From positions 1 to 42,574 of the forward strand of contig JALSTH010000089.1 of assembly GCA_026983835.1 (NCBI GenBank): 42,574 nucleotides of DNA. Reading direction: 5' to 3'. Position 1 is the stretch's first letter. The number at the start of each line of letters is the position of its first letter. The stretch comes from Candidatus Zixiibacteriota bacterium. GTDB lineage: Bacteria; Zixibacteria; MSB-5A5; UM-FILTER-46-8. The translations under genes were made by a program, and so were the position numbers. The notes under the pieces were generated by a model. The model saw only the letters and a list, made by a program, of their open reading frames with translations. It was not told the DNA's origin and did not search any database. Below are positions 26,859 to 36,175 of the stretch, piece by piece.

Positions 26859-28934
26859 CTATTGAATATACCCAAGCGCTTTCAGATCCTCCATTTGCTG
26901 AGCACTAATGGTTCGGGAAGGTTTTTGTTTTTGCGCCCTTTTAATACCGTTTTCATAGGTCGGTATATAGGTAACCGGGAATTTCGATAGGAAATCCGAC
27001 TTGAATATATCGGTAAGCACGACACCGTCCATATCATCGGCTGTGGGCTTATGTTCCAACTCCAATATGGTGGGAGTAATATCCAATACTGAAGCTCCCG
27101 TAATCTCATGATTAGCTTTTATTTCCGGACCCTCCGCCATAAAGACCCCCTGTAATCTATGAACGCCCGAGAATCTCAATTGAGACCAATCAATAATCCG
27201 TACTAAAGGGAGAGTGTCGCCCTGCGCAATGAATTTCTGTTTTAGAAGCCATTTGGGATCGAAATCGGGTTTAAGCTTGAAAGTAAAATGATCTTTGGAA
27301 GCATTAGGCTCAGTTTCATTTATCACGAATAGATTCTCTCCATTGCCATTTACTTTGACCGATTTCAATACATTCCTTATCATATCCGCATCAGCTGGAT
27401 TTAAAACTATCGTTTCGCAAAAATCATTCACATTCCAAACCCTTACCTTGTCATCTAATCCAAGTCGTTTCATAACGGAATAGCCCCGAACGATTAATTT
27501 ATGACCACTCGGTTGAAAACCATGATCGGATAGAATAAAAACAGTAGTATTGGGGGGGATATTCCCCAATATTTTTTTTATGGTTCTATCCATTTCACGA
27601 TAACCCTCAGGTATAACATCGTGATATTTCGCCACTTGTTCGGGAGTTACATCCTTAAAATATTGGGGTTCGTAGAACCTCCAATACACATGGCAGATAT
27701 TATCAGGTAATTTATTATAATAAACGGTGAAATCCGGCATTTCTTTCATAATCATATAAGCGAAAATATCGGAAGTGAATTTTAGCTTCGCTATTCTGAA
27801 TTTATAATTCATAGCATAATATGCCGAATTATCCTTACCTATGGTTGCATTTGACTTCAATGTTTTAATTAAATAATCTAAGGTTGTTAATCGTAATCCA
27901 TATCCGATAGATTGTAACCCATAAGTTATAAATTGGGATACCCCCGCCTTTTCAGATTCTTTAAGTCTAGCCTTATCAAGACGATTTAGATTTCCCCTTT
28001 TTTGGCCCAAGAAATCCTGATATATCCTTCTGACAAATGAATACTTCATCGGATAGGTTTCGGGGCCCGGAGCCATAAATCCAGGAACGATAAAGCCATT
28101 AACTGGCCTCGGGGGATAAGTCGAAAAATAACCGAAAATCCCGATTGATTGCCCATCCTCCTCCATAATTTCCCATATCCGTTTAACCAATACATCATTC
28201 GATTCACCGAAAAAGTCCATTATCCCATGCTTGTCCGGAGTTTTACCGGTCGCTATACTGTTCCAAACTTGAGGGGAAAACATACTTGAAAGCGACCGCA
28301 GGTTGCCATAAGTACCTTCTTTCATAATCTTGCTTATCGTAGGGAGTTCACCTTTTTCCAACAATGGATTTATCACCTGCCAACTTGTTCCATCAAAGCC
28401 TAACATTAAAAATTTATGCTTATCGGCACCTGAATTAATCGCATTATGTATGGAAATGACTCTCCCATAAAAGACAATTAACATTAAAGCTAACACAATT
28501 ACTATACCAACGGATTTGGTTGAAACTTTCAATCCTTTGAAAAATTCATAGGCCCTTTCATAAAAATGCACCAGAACGCTATTAAAAATAATCGTTAAAC
28601 CTATAAAAATAACTGAAGGTAAAAGGCTGACAATCAAACTATGCTCGTGATATAATAATATTGATGTTATTGCACCAGCTATATATAATATATAGGCTGA
28701 CAACACAATATGATACCTCTTTGGGGCTTTCCCACCTGCCTTCAAAAATAATACCAAAATCAACCCATAGATAAAACCAACGACAATAGGGATTACGCCG
28801 AAATAAAATAGGAATAGACCAAAAGAATCCCCGAAATGCGGGTTGTTTAATTCCAATAGCCAAAATATGAAAATGCTTAAGATAAAAAATGTCTTTGAGC
28901 CCAATAAAGCTGATTTAATCGAATTTATTTTCAT
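26859..28934 (-). CDS. Membrane-anchored type I phosphodiesterase / alkaline-phosphatase-superfamily protein
   Basis: The 691-residue protein has about five membrane helices in the first 160 residues, then an extracytoplasmic domain of the nucleotide pyrophosphatase/phosphodiesterase type. Metal-site motifs are LMLGFDGTSWQV at the first Asp, FSPQVWNSIATGKTPDKHGI around the nucleophile position (Ser in SPQVW where Thr is frequent), ILSDHGFQPSGH, and the final VLDITPTILELEHKPTADDM. The family cleaves phosphoesters or transfers phospho-groups on lipids, glycans or nucleotides; the substrate is unknown. The C-terminus ends in MEDLKALGYIQ, a signature often seen in long members. The ATG has an AGGAGA ribosome site. 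It is convergent with the prenyl synthase gene. Confidence 0.88.
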   Translation of the reverse strand: MKINSIKSALLGSKTFFILSIFIFWLLELNNPHFGDSFGLFLFYFGVIPIVVGFIYGLILVLFLKAGGKAPKRYHIVLSAYILYIAGAITSILLYHEHSLIVSLLPSVIFIGLTIIFNSVLVHFYERAYEFFKGLKVSTKSVGIVIVLALMLIVFYGRVISIHNAINSGADKHKFLMLGFDGTSWQVINPLLEKGELPTISKIMKEGTYGNLRSLSSMFSPQVWNSIATGKTPDKHGIMDFFGESNDVLVKRIWEIMEEDGQSIGIFGYFSTYPPRPVNGFIVPGFMAPGPETYPMKYSFVRRIYQDFLGQKRGNLNRLDKARLKESEKAGVSQFITYGLQSIGYGLRLTTLDYLIKTLKSNATIGKDNSAYYAMNYKFRIAKLKFTSDIFAYMIMKEMPDFTVYYNKLPDNICHVYWRFYEPQYFKDVTPEQVAKYHDVIPEGYREMDRTIKKILGNIPPNTTVFILSDHGFQPSGHKLIVRGYSVMKRLGLDDKVRVWNVNDFCETIVLNPADADMIRNVLKSVKVNGNGENLFVINETEPNASKDHFTFKLKPDFDPKWLLKQKFIAQGDTLPLVRIIDWSQLRFSGVHRLQGVFMAEGPEIKANHEITGASVLDITPTILELEHKPTADDMDGVVLTDIFKSDFLSKFPVTYIPTYENGIKRAQKQKPSRTISAQQMEDLKALGYIQ

Positions 28935-29181
28935 TACTATCTCCTATTTCCGTAATTAACTTCAAAAGGTGTGAAAATCGTAAAAAAGCAACGCACCCTT
29001 TTTTCAGAAAACCTTAAAACAAACTCTGCAGAAAGCGAGTAAAAAAAGATACGCAAATGGCAAATTATGATAAAAAGAAAGTTTAGTCAACCGAAAAGTT
29101 TGTAGAGAGTCCTGAGGAGTTTGTGTGTGATAAGGATAACCAAGGTAAAGTATTGATTTAAAAATTAAATTTACACAACTG

Positions 29182-29211
29182 TTGACAATTGCTCAACTAT
29201 TAGCGTAATAA
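29182..29211 (+). promoter_or_regulatory. Candidate sigma-70-type promoter upstream of the multiheme cytochrome
   Basis: A consensus -35 box TTGACA (29182-29187) is followed after 18 bases by TAATAA (29206-29211). A small inverted repeat GTTGA/TCAAC (29181-29197) overlaps the -35 box and could be an operator. The remaining 380-base gap (28935-29314) shows no gene. Confidence 0.4.
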
Positions 29212-29314
29212 TTACCAAGTATTTCATAGACGGCCAAAAATTAGATCGACTTAAGCGTTTATATAAAATATGAAGCTTTATACCTAAAAGGTAGTAAACA
29301 AAAGGAATATTTTT

Positions 29315-30835
29315 ATTCTGCATAATCCAAAAAGAGGATTTGTCTCACTACTATATAATCGAATCAGCTTCGCTGCGGGTATATTTGCCGCCATTATATT
29401 TATCATAATTGTATTGATGTTATTCATCACTTGGGTAGGCGGAGGAGTCAGCCCTTACTTCGGGCTGGTAGCATTTCTGATCCTTCCACTGTTTTTGATA
29501 GTGGCAATATTGATAATTCCCATAGGCGTATGGTGGGAACGGCGGCGCTGGATCCGCACCGGAAAAAAAACCGAAAAGCTTTTCCCGGTAATCGATCTGA
29601 ACATACGGCGTCAACGGATAACACTGAGCATCTTTAATACCGCAGTGTTTGCTGTAATCATATTTTTTGCGATTAGCGCCTATAAAGCATACCATTTCAC
29701 GGAAACCACACAATTCTGCGGAAAACTTTGCCACGAGGTTATGCATCCGGAATATATCGCTTATGAGCGGTCTCCCCATGCAAGAGTTAGATGTGTCGAT
29801 TGTCATGTCGGTGAAGGAGCCAATTTCTATGTGAAGTCGAAATTGTCGGGTTTGTACCAGGTCTATTCGGTGCTTGCCAATGCATACCCGAAACCGATAC
29901 CTGTGCCGATAAAAAACCTCCGTCCGGCGCAGGAAACCTGCGAACAATGCCATTGGCCGGGTGCCTTTTTTGGAGCAAGGCAAAAACTTATCACCCATTA
30001 TTTAAACGACGAGCATAACAGCCCCTGGCAAATCAATCTGCTTATAAAAATTGGAGGAGGTTCACCGGGCACCGCTCAAACTACAGGCATACACTGGCAT
30101 ATGAATATAGCCAATAGGGTGGAATACATTACCCGCGATTCAACACATCAGGATATCCCGTGGGTCAAAATAACCAATAATAAAACCGGTGTGACCAGAA
30201 TTTATAATGATACCGAGAACCCGCTGACACCGGAGGAGGTTAAGACACTCCCCAAACACCGTATGGACTGTATGGATTGCCATAATCGCCCCACACACAT
30301 TTTTCGCTCACCAAGTTATTCAGTTAACTTGGCTCTGCTTACGAGGAGAATAGATCCTGAATTACCGAATATCAAGCAAAATGGGGTCGATGTTCTAACC
30401 GCAGATTATGGAACGACCGACGAAGCGCTTAAAAAGATTGAACAGAAAATATGGGTATTATATGACCCCGAAAACTATCCTGACACCGTTCTCTCCAATG
30501 CCACAATCGAACAGGCAATCAAAACCCTCAAAGGAATTTACGCTACAAATTTTTTCCCCGAAATGGGAGTACAATGGGATGTCTATGCCGACAACATAGG
30601 ACATTTAAATTCCAAGGGGTGTTTTCGATGTCATAACGAAAACCATCAAACTGAAGGTGGAAAGGTTCTAACCCGCGAATGCCTAACCTGCCACACCATT
30701 ATAAGTCAAGGGTCGCCGGGGGAGGTGGAATTAGCGGAACATCCCGAAGGGCTGAAATTCAAACATCCTGTTGATATCGACGAGGCTTGGGCTGAAATCG
30801 GATGTTATGAATGTCATACCGGGGCTACGCCTTGA
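29315..30835 (+). CDS. NapC/NirT-like membrane-bound heptaheme cytochrome c
   Basis: Seven CxxCH heme sites are visible: CGKLCH, CVDCH, CEQCH, CMDCH, CFRCH, CLTCH and CYECH. Three membrane helices precede them. The first canonical start (TTG at 29414) falls inside the first helix and would destroy it. The frame is open upstream to 29288 and encodes a normal NapC-like N-terminus (HNPKRGFVSLLYNRISFAAG). AAAGGAA lies 7 bases before an ATT codon at 29315, followed by CTG, so a rare ATT or CTG start is proposed, giving about 506 residues. Such proteins pass electrons from quinol to periplasmic reductases. No partner reductase is adjacent, so the terminal acceptor is unknown. Confidence 0.88.
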   Translation: MLHNPKRGFVSLLYNRISFAAGIFAAIIFIIIVLMLFITWVGGGVSPYFGLVAFLILPLFLIVAILIIPIGVWWERRRWIRTGKKTEKLFPVIDLNIRRQRITLSIFNTAVFAVIIFFAISAYKAYHFTETTQFCGKLCHEVMHPEYIAYERSPHARVRCVDCHVGEGANFYVKSKLSGLYQVYSVLANAYPKPIPVPIKNLRPAQETCEQCHWPGAFFGARQKLITHYLNDEHNSPWQINLLIKIGGGSPGTAQTTGIHWHMNIANRVEYITRDSTHQDIPWVKITNNKTGVTRIYNDTENPLTPEEVKTLPKHRMDCMDCHNRPTHIFRSPSYSVNLALLTRRIDPELPNIKQNGVDVLTADYGTTDEALKKIEQKIWVLYDPENYPDTVLSNATIEQAIKTLKGIYATNFFPEMGVQWDVYADNIGHLNSKGCFRCHNENHQTEGGKVLTRECLTCHTIISQGSPGEVELAEHPEGLKFKHPVDIDEAWAEIGCYECHTGATP

Positions 30836-30970
30836 GTTATCTAAGGAGTTTCAAAGATAAATCCGAAAATGCCCGAGAATAATGATTATTACTTACCGAT
30901 TAGGCCTACCCAATCCTATTTATCAGCTTATTACAAGCCATTATTCCCAATAAGTCTTATCATCCAAAAG

Positions 30971-32365
30971 CTACAACAAGGGGAAATATTTTTTTATCTC
31001 ATAATCGGTAACGCTTATCCTATAACTATCCCATTCAGCTTTCTTAAAAGCGATTAAATTCTCGAAAATATGATCGCCCAACACATTACGCATCAACTTG
31101 CTGCTTTCAAACTTTTCAATCGCTTCATTAAGGTCGGTTGGCAATTCCTCAATTCCATACTCAAGCCGTTCAGCTTCGGTCATCCCATAAATATTCTCTT
31201 CTATCGGCGGGGCTAATTCCAATCCTTTTTCGATACCCGCCAACCCCGCGGCTATCATAGCCGCAAAAGCTAAATATGGATTGCAGGCAGGGTCGGGATT
31301 GCGCAATTCTATGCGGGTTGCTTTTTCCTGCCCCAGGCGATACATCGGCACACGCACCAATGATGAACGATTCCTCCTCCCCCAACTGATATAAACCGGA
31401 GCCTCATATCCCGCAACAAGCCTTTTATACGAGTTTACCCATTGATTTGTCAGCAGCAGGAATTCAGGTATGTACTTCAGTATGCCGGCAATATAACTTT
31501 TCGCCATATCCGACAAATGATATTCATCATCGGCGGAGAAAAATTTATTTCCCTCCTTTGAAAATAATGATTGATGAACATGCATACCACTTCCATTTTC
31601 CCCGAAAACCGGTTTGGGCATAAATGTGGCGTAATACCCTTCCAAACGAGCTATCTCCTTGACAGTCAATCGATAAATCATCGCATAATCAGCCATCCTC
31701 AGCGCTTCCTGATACCGCAGATCTATTTCCTGTTGGCTGGGAGCTACCTCATGATGTGCGCACTCCACAGGGATCCCCAAGGCATTCAGCGCTACGGCCG
31801 TCTTCTTGCGTAGTTCCGCCGTTTTATCCGTAGTCGCATAATCGAAATATCCCCCTTTATCTATAAATTGCGGCGATTTTGAATCGCGGAAATAAAAGTA
31901 TTCCAATTCGGGACCAAGATAGCAGGTTAATCCTTTTTCCGAAAGTTTAGTTGTCAAGTTCTTCAACACATAGCGGGGATCTCCCTCGAAAGGGGTTCCA
32001 TCGGGCTTTTCGATATTACAGAAAACCAAAGCCACATTCTCTCCCCCGACGGGCCAAGGGAGAATTCTAAAGGTCGATAAATCGGGCATAGCCATTAAAT
32101 CGGATTGCTGAATACCAACATATCCTTTTATCGAACTCCCATCGAATCCCTGCCCTTCATTTATCACTTGACGAATTTCATTTTTGGTGATTGTCATTCC
32201 TTTTAGTTCGCCCAAGATGTCGGTAAACCATAAGCGGATATAGTGGATATTATTCTGGTCGATAAGATGCATTACATCCTCTACATTAAAACCCTCCGCA
32301 TCGGTAAAAGCCCCATTGATTTCCGCCACTTTTTCCACTTCAACCATCTCCTCTTCAGTAATCAT
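30971..32365 (-). CDS. glnA: Glutamine synthetase, type I
   Basis: The enzyme makes glutamine from glutamate, ammonia and ATP. The 464-residue sequence shows WFTDILGELKG, the beta-grasp motif GFDGSSIKGY, the catalytic ELEYF, HHEVAPSQQEIDLRY, the ATP-binding KPVFGENGSGMHVHQSLF, and NSYKRLVAGYEAPVYISW then NRSSLVRVP. The adenylylation segment NLYDLP of the GSI-beta type is not seen, so this is probably the unadenylylated GSI-alpha type. It has an N-terminal extension of about 20 residues compared with many homologues, but GGGAGG before the ATG supports this start. It stands alone on the minus strand. A small inverted repeat ATGATA-AAC-TATCAT lies about 66 bases upstream (32431-32445). Confidence 0.96.
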   Translation of the reverse strand: MITEEEMVEVEKVAEINGAFTDAEGFNVEDVMHLIDQNNIHYIRLWFTDILGELKGMTITKNEIRQVINEGQGFDGSSIKGYVGIQQSDLMAMPDLSTFRILPWPVGGENVALVFCNIEKPDGTPFEGDPRYVLKNLTTKLSEKGLTCYLGPELEYFYFRDSKSPQFIDKGGYFDYATTDKTAELRKKTAVALNALGIPVECAHHEVAPSQQEIDLRYQEALRMADYAMIYRLTVKEIARLEGYYATFMPKPVFGENGSGMHVHQSLFSKEGNKFFSADDEYHLSDMAKSYIAGILKYIPEFLLLTNQWVNSYKRLVAGYEAPVYISWGRRNRSSLVRVPMYRLGQEKATRIELRNPDPACNPYLAFAAMIAAGLAGIEKGLELAPPIEENIYGMTEAERLEYGIEELPTDLNEAIEKFESSKLMRNVLGDHIFENLIAFKKAEWDSYRISVTDYEIKKYFPLL

Positions 32366-33021
32366 AAATCCTCCCGTTTATTAGATAAATTACTTAATAA
32401 AATATCCCAAGACCTCTTTCAAATGATATAATGATAAACTATCATTTTCTTAAATGTTCGAAAATATAATTCCATATAATAAAGTCGGTATAAAAACTTC
32501 GTCCATTACCAAAAATCCCGATTTTGGAAATTAAGGTTATAATCCTATTCAGTCAACAAAAATAAAGATTTAATGATGCTGATAATAAATCATAAAAGTT
32601 AAAAAAGGGGAAGATAATGGTGACAATAAGGCGTTCAATTTAAAAACTCTTTGGAAAGGGAAAGTCCCCGAAATAATAACAATTCCTTGCGGTATAGCCC
32701 AACCCGTTAACTAAAACCCTTTAAGCAATTTGACCCCAGCCCAACGGTGATTACAGTATTACTGTATAATATGAAATATGTTGCTTTTTTCCACATAATT
32801 CATTATAAAAGTGTTAATTTTAATACTTACATAAAGGGAATATACTATTAAGTTTTAACGATCTTGTCTATTAGGATGTTCTTAAAATATAATTGGCTAT
32901 CTAAAAAACTCTTTTACGACCTTTTCACACGCCCACCTCCAATAAAATAAAGGCGGCTGTCCTTAAAATATTTCGAGAGAAACAATAATTAGGAAGTACT
33001 TATTTTTTCAAGGAGAGAACA
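32366..33021. other. 656-base gene-free, AT-rich region
   Basis: This gap separates divergent glnA and the first secreted-protein gene. No frame with a plausible start and ribosome site is seen on either strand beyond a nine-codon one at about 32617. It contains two inverted repeats (32431-32445 and 32752-32766) and a TATAAT at 32765. The rest is unassigned. Confidence 0.6.
32752..32770 (+). promoter_or_regulatory. Operator-like palindrome overlapping a TATAAT box
   Basis: TACAGTATTACTGTA (32752-32766) is a 15-base inverted repeat (TACAGT-ATT-ACTGTA), and its end overlaps a perfect -10 box TATAAT at 32765-32770. No good -35 box is found at the right distance. Orientation and half-sites differ from a LexA box. 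It lies about 250 bases before the secreted-protein cluster. Regulation is an inference. Confidence 0.3.
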
Positions 33022-34035
33022 ATGTTACGAAAATCAGTTTTATTATTTTTGTTGATCATTATGGGAGTGTTCCTTGTTGGCCGCGTTTATGCTACCAATG
33101 AATACTGTTGCCACGCATTTCTGCAATGGCAAGACGATAATTCAGGAATAAAAGTAATATTCCACGATTGCCATAACGGCGACTCCATCTGGACCTACAC
33201 CGACTCAGATGGTTCTTGGTGTATCTCTGGATATACAATACTTCATCAGTATTGGGCGGAGATGATTCCCCCCTCTGATGCTTGGGAGACTTTAACTTGG
33301 GACTGTATGTTTTATCCCTCTGGTAGTAATGACTGCGATGTTTGGGATACATTGTCCGCAACCCTGCCCAGAGTGTATGTAAATATGTATCCTCATAATC
33401 CCCCTATCTATGTCCCCCAGGGAGGGCATTTCGTCTATGATGGGGAACTGACAAATAACTATTGTACCCAAGTTGTCGTCGATGTTTGGATAATGATAGA
33501 TGTTCCCGGATATGGTCTATATCCCGGAGCAGTGAATCAAAATATCGTCTTGGGTCCTTACGAAACGCTGCGGTATAATAATATCCATCAATTTGTTCCG
33601 GGATATGCTCCGATCGGGGAGTATGAATATTGCGCCTATGTAGGTGACTATCCCTATAATGTAATGGATTCATCTTGTTTCATCTTCAATGTATATCCGG
33701 CCGCCGAAGTATCAAAGAGCGGGGATTGGGAAACCGCCGGATGGATTGATAATGAGAACTATCAACTACCAAACAAAATCGGCTTGATAGGGAGTTATCC
33801 GAATCCGTTCAACGCCACGACTACGATAACCTTTACGCTGCCGAAAGAGACATCTGTCTCACTGGACATTTACGATTTGCTTGGCCGAAAAGTAATTAAC
33901 TTGGCGAACGGTGAGTATGGAGCAGGGAAGCATAATGTTGTTTGGGATGCTACCGATTCCCCCAGCGGGATTTATTTCTATAAGCTCACCGCAGGGAATA
34001 AAACTTTCACCAAACGGATGACACTGCTGAAATAA
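33022..34035 (+). CDS. Secreted cysteine-rich protein with Por/T9SS-type sorting domain (cassette gene 1)
   Basis: The 337-residue product has a signal peptide (MLRKSVLLFLLIIMGVFLVG, cleavage after VYA), a cysteine-rich unique part (about 25-110), an Ig-like module (about 115-230, beginning VNMYPHNPPIYVPQGG) and a C-terminal sorting domain (about 255-337) with YPNPFNATTTITF, YDLLGRKV and PSGIYFYKLTAG, ending KRMTLLK. Such domains direct export through the type IX system or a related route; no machinery gene lies in the window. The Ig-like module is homologous to one in the third gene of the cluster. AAGGAGAG precedes the ATG. Function is unknown. Confidence 0.82.
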   Translation: MLRKSVLLFLLIIMGVFLVGRVYATNEYCCHAFLQWQDDNSGIKVIFHDCHNGDSIWTYTDSDGSWCISGYTILHQYWAEMIPPSDAWETLTWDCMFYPSGSNDCDVWDTLSATLPRVYVNMYPHNPPIYVPQGGHFVYDGELTNNYCTQVVVDVWIMIDVPGYGLYPGAVNQNIVLGPYETLRYNNIHQFVPGYAPIGEYEYCAYVGDYPYNVMDSSCFIFNVYPAAEVSKSGDWETAGWIDNENYQLPNKIGLIGSYPNPFNATTTITFTLPKETSVSLDIYDLLGRKVINLANGEYGAGKHNVVWDATDSPSGIYFYKLTAGNKTFTKRMTLLK

Positions 34036-34208
34036 GGATATTCGAGCGGATAAAAAGTATGGGGACGGTGATAACCCCCCGTCCCCATACAAGTTGCTCC
34101 TCTATTTTGTTAACTATAAGGCTTATTTGAAAGGACATAAAACAACAAATAAGGATTTACAAAAAACACAAGGAGGAAGTTATGTTAAAACGTATCATTA
34201 CCTTATTC
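33802..34208. repeat. Direct repeat copy 1 (sorting domain, spacer, signal-peptide start)
   Basis: About 407 bases starting AATCCGTTCAACGCCACG recur at 35769-36175, exactly 1967 bases downstream, with only a few percent of bases differing. The unit spans the 3' end of one gene, the whole spacer and the first 27 bases of the next gene. Two single-base indels in the spacer cancel each other. Confidence 0.92.
34057..34090 (+). terminator. Strong hairpin between cassette genes 1 and 2
   Basis: GTATGGGGACGG and CCGTCCCCATAC form a perfect 12-base-pair stem around a ten-base loop, 21 bases after the stop codon. No T run follows directly, so it may attenuate transcription or protect RNA ends rather than terminate fully. 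The same hairpin recurs after gene 2. Confidence 0.6.
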
Positions 34209-36002
34209 ACTTTATTCGCATTACCGCTCGTAATAATTCTCGCAATTGCTATCGGTACTGCCTTAGCCGGAGTAATCTGTCCTTTGACTGATGATGCTTT
34301 TATAAGCAATCTAAACTCCAGCAATAATTATGGCGAATTGCAATATTTATGTGTTCGCAACAAATATGGCCCTAACGGTTATAATAGGCAAGAGTTAGAT
34401 GCATTAGTTGGATTTGACTTATCATCTCTTCCAAACGCCGCGATAATAGATAGCGCCCAATTGAATCTATATTATTACAATTGGCAGGGCAGTAATCCAG
34501 TCGGAAGATATCTCTCCGCCTACAGGATTGAAGAAGAATGGGACGAAAGTTCCGTAACTTTTAATAATCAACCAAATACTTCATCCGAATACCCAACGGT
34601 TTCTCCTGTCAACAGTGAATATGGTTGGATGACCTGGGATGTTACTCGGGATATACAGGAATTTGTTAATGGAACAATAGCGCTCTATGGTTGGAAAATA
34701 ATGGACGAGGAATATTGGGGACAAGAGGATGCCCCATTATCTATGTTTTACAGCAAGGAGCACGGCGATTTAATACCCCATTTAGAAGTAACATACCACC
34801 TCGAACAACCACCAGAACCCCCTCAGCCGGTTTGCGGCTATATCGACAGATGTAGCGATAATATTGGATATGATGATAATTTTTTTGATCAAACTATCTC
34901 AATAAGAGATGGTGAGTTAATTAAATACCTTCCATTAGCCGCTGAACAACAGCTAGCTTATCTACTGAATATTGAGCATAGCGATGGCTGGGGCAATATA
35001 ACTTATTATCCTAAAATTGAAATATTCGATCCGAACACCTGCGATACTATTTTCACATTTATTCCGTTCTGTATCATCGGTCCCGACTCCTCCTGGTCCT
35101 ATGGCTTGGCATATGATGATAATGACAGCAGCTTTTGGTATTCGAGATATACGGGCAGCGGAGATGTAATTACTCATACAAATAAAAATGGAAATTTCCT
35201 CGCTCAATTTCATATAAGCGATTATCATACGACAGGACTTGCTTTCGATTCGCGCCTGAATAATCTATGGGCAGTTACCGATAAACCATCGCCAATGCTA
35301 CTTTTGTATAATACTTCCGCAGAGCAACAACTGCAAATGATTGGGAATCCTATTCCTATTCCAATTACTTCGGATAATTTTCATACTGCCGGACTGGACT
35401 ATGATGAAAGCACCGGCTTATTGGTTTTAATTGGTGTTGTTGATGATAAGCCGATGCAATATTTTTTCAAAGCAAATTCTACCTTGATCGGCTCACAGGG
35501 TGCTATGCTCGAACCCGAAAATGTAGAGTTGATAGATATGTGTCCTCTCGATAGTACGGAAACTCCATGGGGTGTAGCTTGTGATCCAAAAGATCGTATT
35601 TCTTTCATAGTCGGAAATTCCTTTTCAGATGAAACATTTCCATTGGATAAATATGTTTACCTTCCTGAATCCGATGATCTAGGCTCAACCGATAACCATT
35701 ACAGCAGAAAGAAACCTAAGCTGTCAGAGGCCACTACAAATAATCTTTATTTACCGAACAATTATCCAAATCCGTTCAACGCCACGACTACGATAACCTT
35801 TACGCTGCCAAAAGAGACATCTGTCTCACTGGACATTTACGATTTGCTCGGTCGAAAAGTAATTACTCTGGCGAACGGTGAATATGGAGCAGGGAAGCAT
35901 AATGTTGTTTGGGATGCTACCGATTCCCCCAGCGGGATTTATTTCTATAAGCTCACCATAGGAAATAAAACTTTCACCAAACGGATGACACTGCTGAAAT
36001 AA
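34182..36002 (+). CDS. Secreted DNRLRE-domain protein with sorting domain (cassette gene 2)
   Basis: The 606-residue product has a signal peptide (MLKRIITLFTLFALPLVIIL, ending ALA), a DNRLRE-type domain (about 32-205; DDAFISN, LVGFDLSSLP, AQLNLYYYNWQG, WDESSVTFNNQP, WMTWDVT), a middle region with propeller-like strands (about 215-500; for example SYGLAYDDNDSSFWY and TTGLAFDSRLNNLW), and the C-terminal sorting domain. DNRLRE domains are found in surface and extracellular proteins. The sorting-domain DNA is nearly identical to that of gene 1. A good ribosome site AAGGAGG precedes the ATG. Ligand and role are unknown. Confidence 0.83.
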   Translation: MLKRIITLFTLFALPLVIILAIAIGTALAGVICPLTDDAFISNLNSSNNYGELQYLCVRNKYGPNGYNRQELDALVGFDLSSLPNAAIIDSAQLNLYYYNWQGSNPVGRYLSAYRIEEEWDESSVTFNNQPNTSSEYPTVSPVNSEYGWMTWDVTRDIQEFVNGTIALYGWKIMDEEYWGQEDAPLSMFYSKEHGDLIPHLEVTYHLEQPPEPPQPVCGYIDRCSDNIGYDDNFFDQTISIRDGELIKYLPLAAEQQLAYLLNIEHSDGWGNITYYPKIEIFDPNTCDTIFTFIPFCIIGPDSSWSYGLAYDDNDSSFWYSRYTGSGDVITHTNKNGNFLAQFHISDYHTTGLAFDSRLNNLWAVTDKPSPMLLLYNTSAEQQLQMIGNPIPIPITSDNFHTAGLDYDESTGLLVLIGVVDDKPMQYFFKANSTLIGSQGAMLEPENVELIDMCPLDSTETPWGVACDPKDRISFIVGNSFSDETFPLDKYVYLPESDDLGSTDNHYSRKKPKLSEATTNNLYLPNNYPNPFNATTTITFTLPKETSVSLDIYDLLGRKVITLANGEYGAGKHNVVWDATDSPSGIYFYKLTIGNKTFTKRMTLLK

Positions 36003-36175
36003 GGATATTCGAGCGGATAAAAAGTATGGGGACGGCAACAACCCCCGTCCCCATACAAGTTGTCCCTCTATTTTGTTAACCATAAGGCTTATTTGAAAGG
36101 ACATAAAACAACAAATAAGGATTTACGAAAAAACACAAGGAGGAAGTTATGTTAAAACGTATCATTACCTTATTC
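35769..36175. repeat. Direct repeat copy 2 (sorting domain, spacer, signal-peptide start)
   Basis: This is the second copy of the repeat seen at 33802-34208, in the same orientation. Differences are mostly scattered single bases (for example CTGCCA for CTGCCG, and ATAGGA for GCAGGG near the gene end). It links the end of gene 2 to the start of gene 3. Confidence 0.92.
36024..36056 (+). terminator. Strong hairpin between cassette genes 2 and 3
   Basis: The same 12-base-pair stem GTATGGGGACGG/CCGTCCCCATAC as after gene 1, with a nine-base loop of different sequence. The stem is conserved exactly while the loop has changed, which argues that the structure matters. Confidence 0.6.

Noticed and set aside
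30869-31057. 62-codon plus-strand frame overlapping the 3' end of glnA
   Set aside because: It overlaps a certain gene on the opposite strand by 87 bases, its ribosome site is too far from the ATG, and the translation shows no recognisable domain.
32752-32766. LexA-type SOS box
   Set aside because: The half-sites are in the order ACAGT...ACTGT, which is the reverse of CTGT...ACAG, so it does not fit the LexA consensus.
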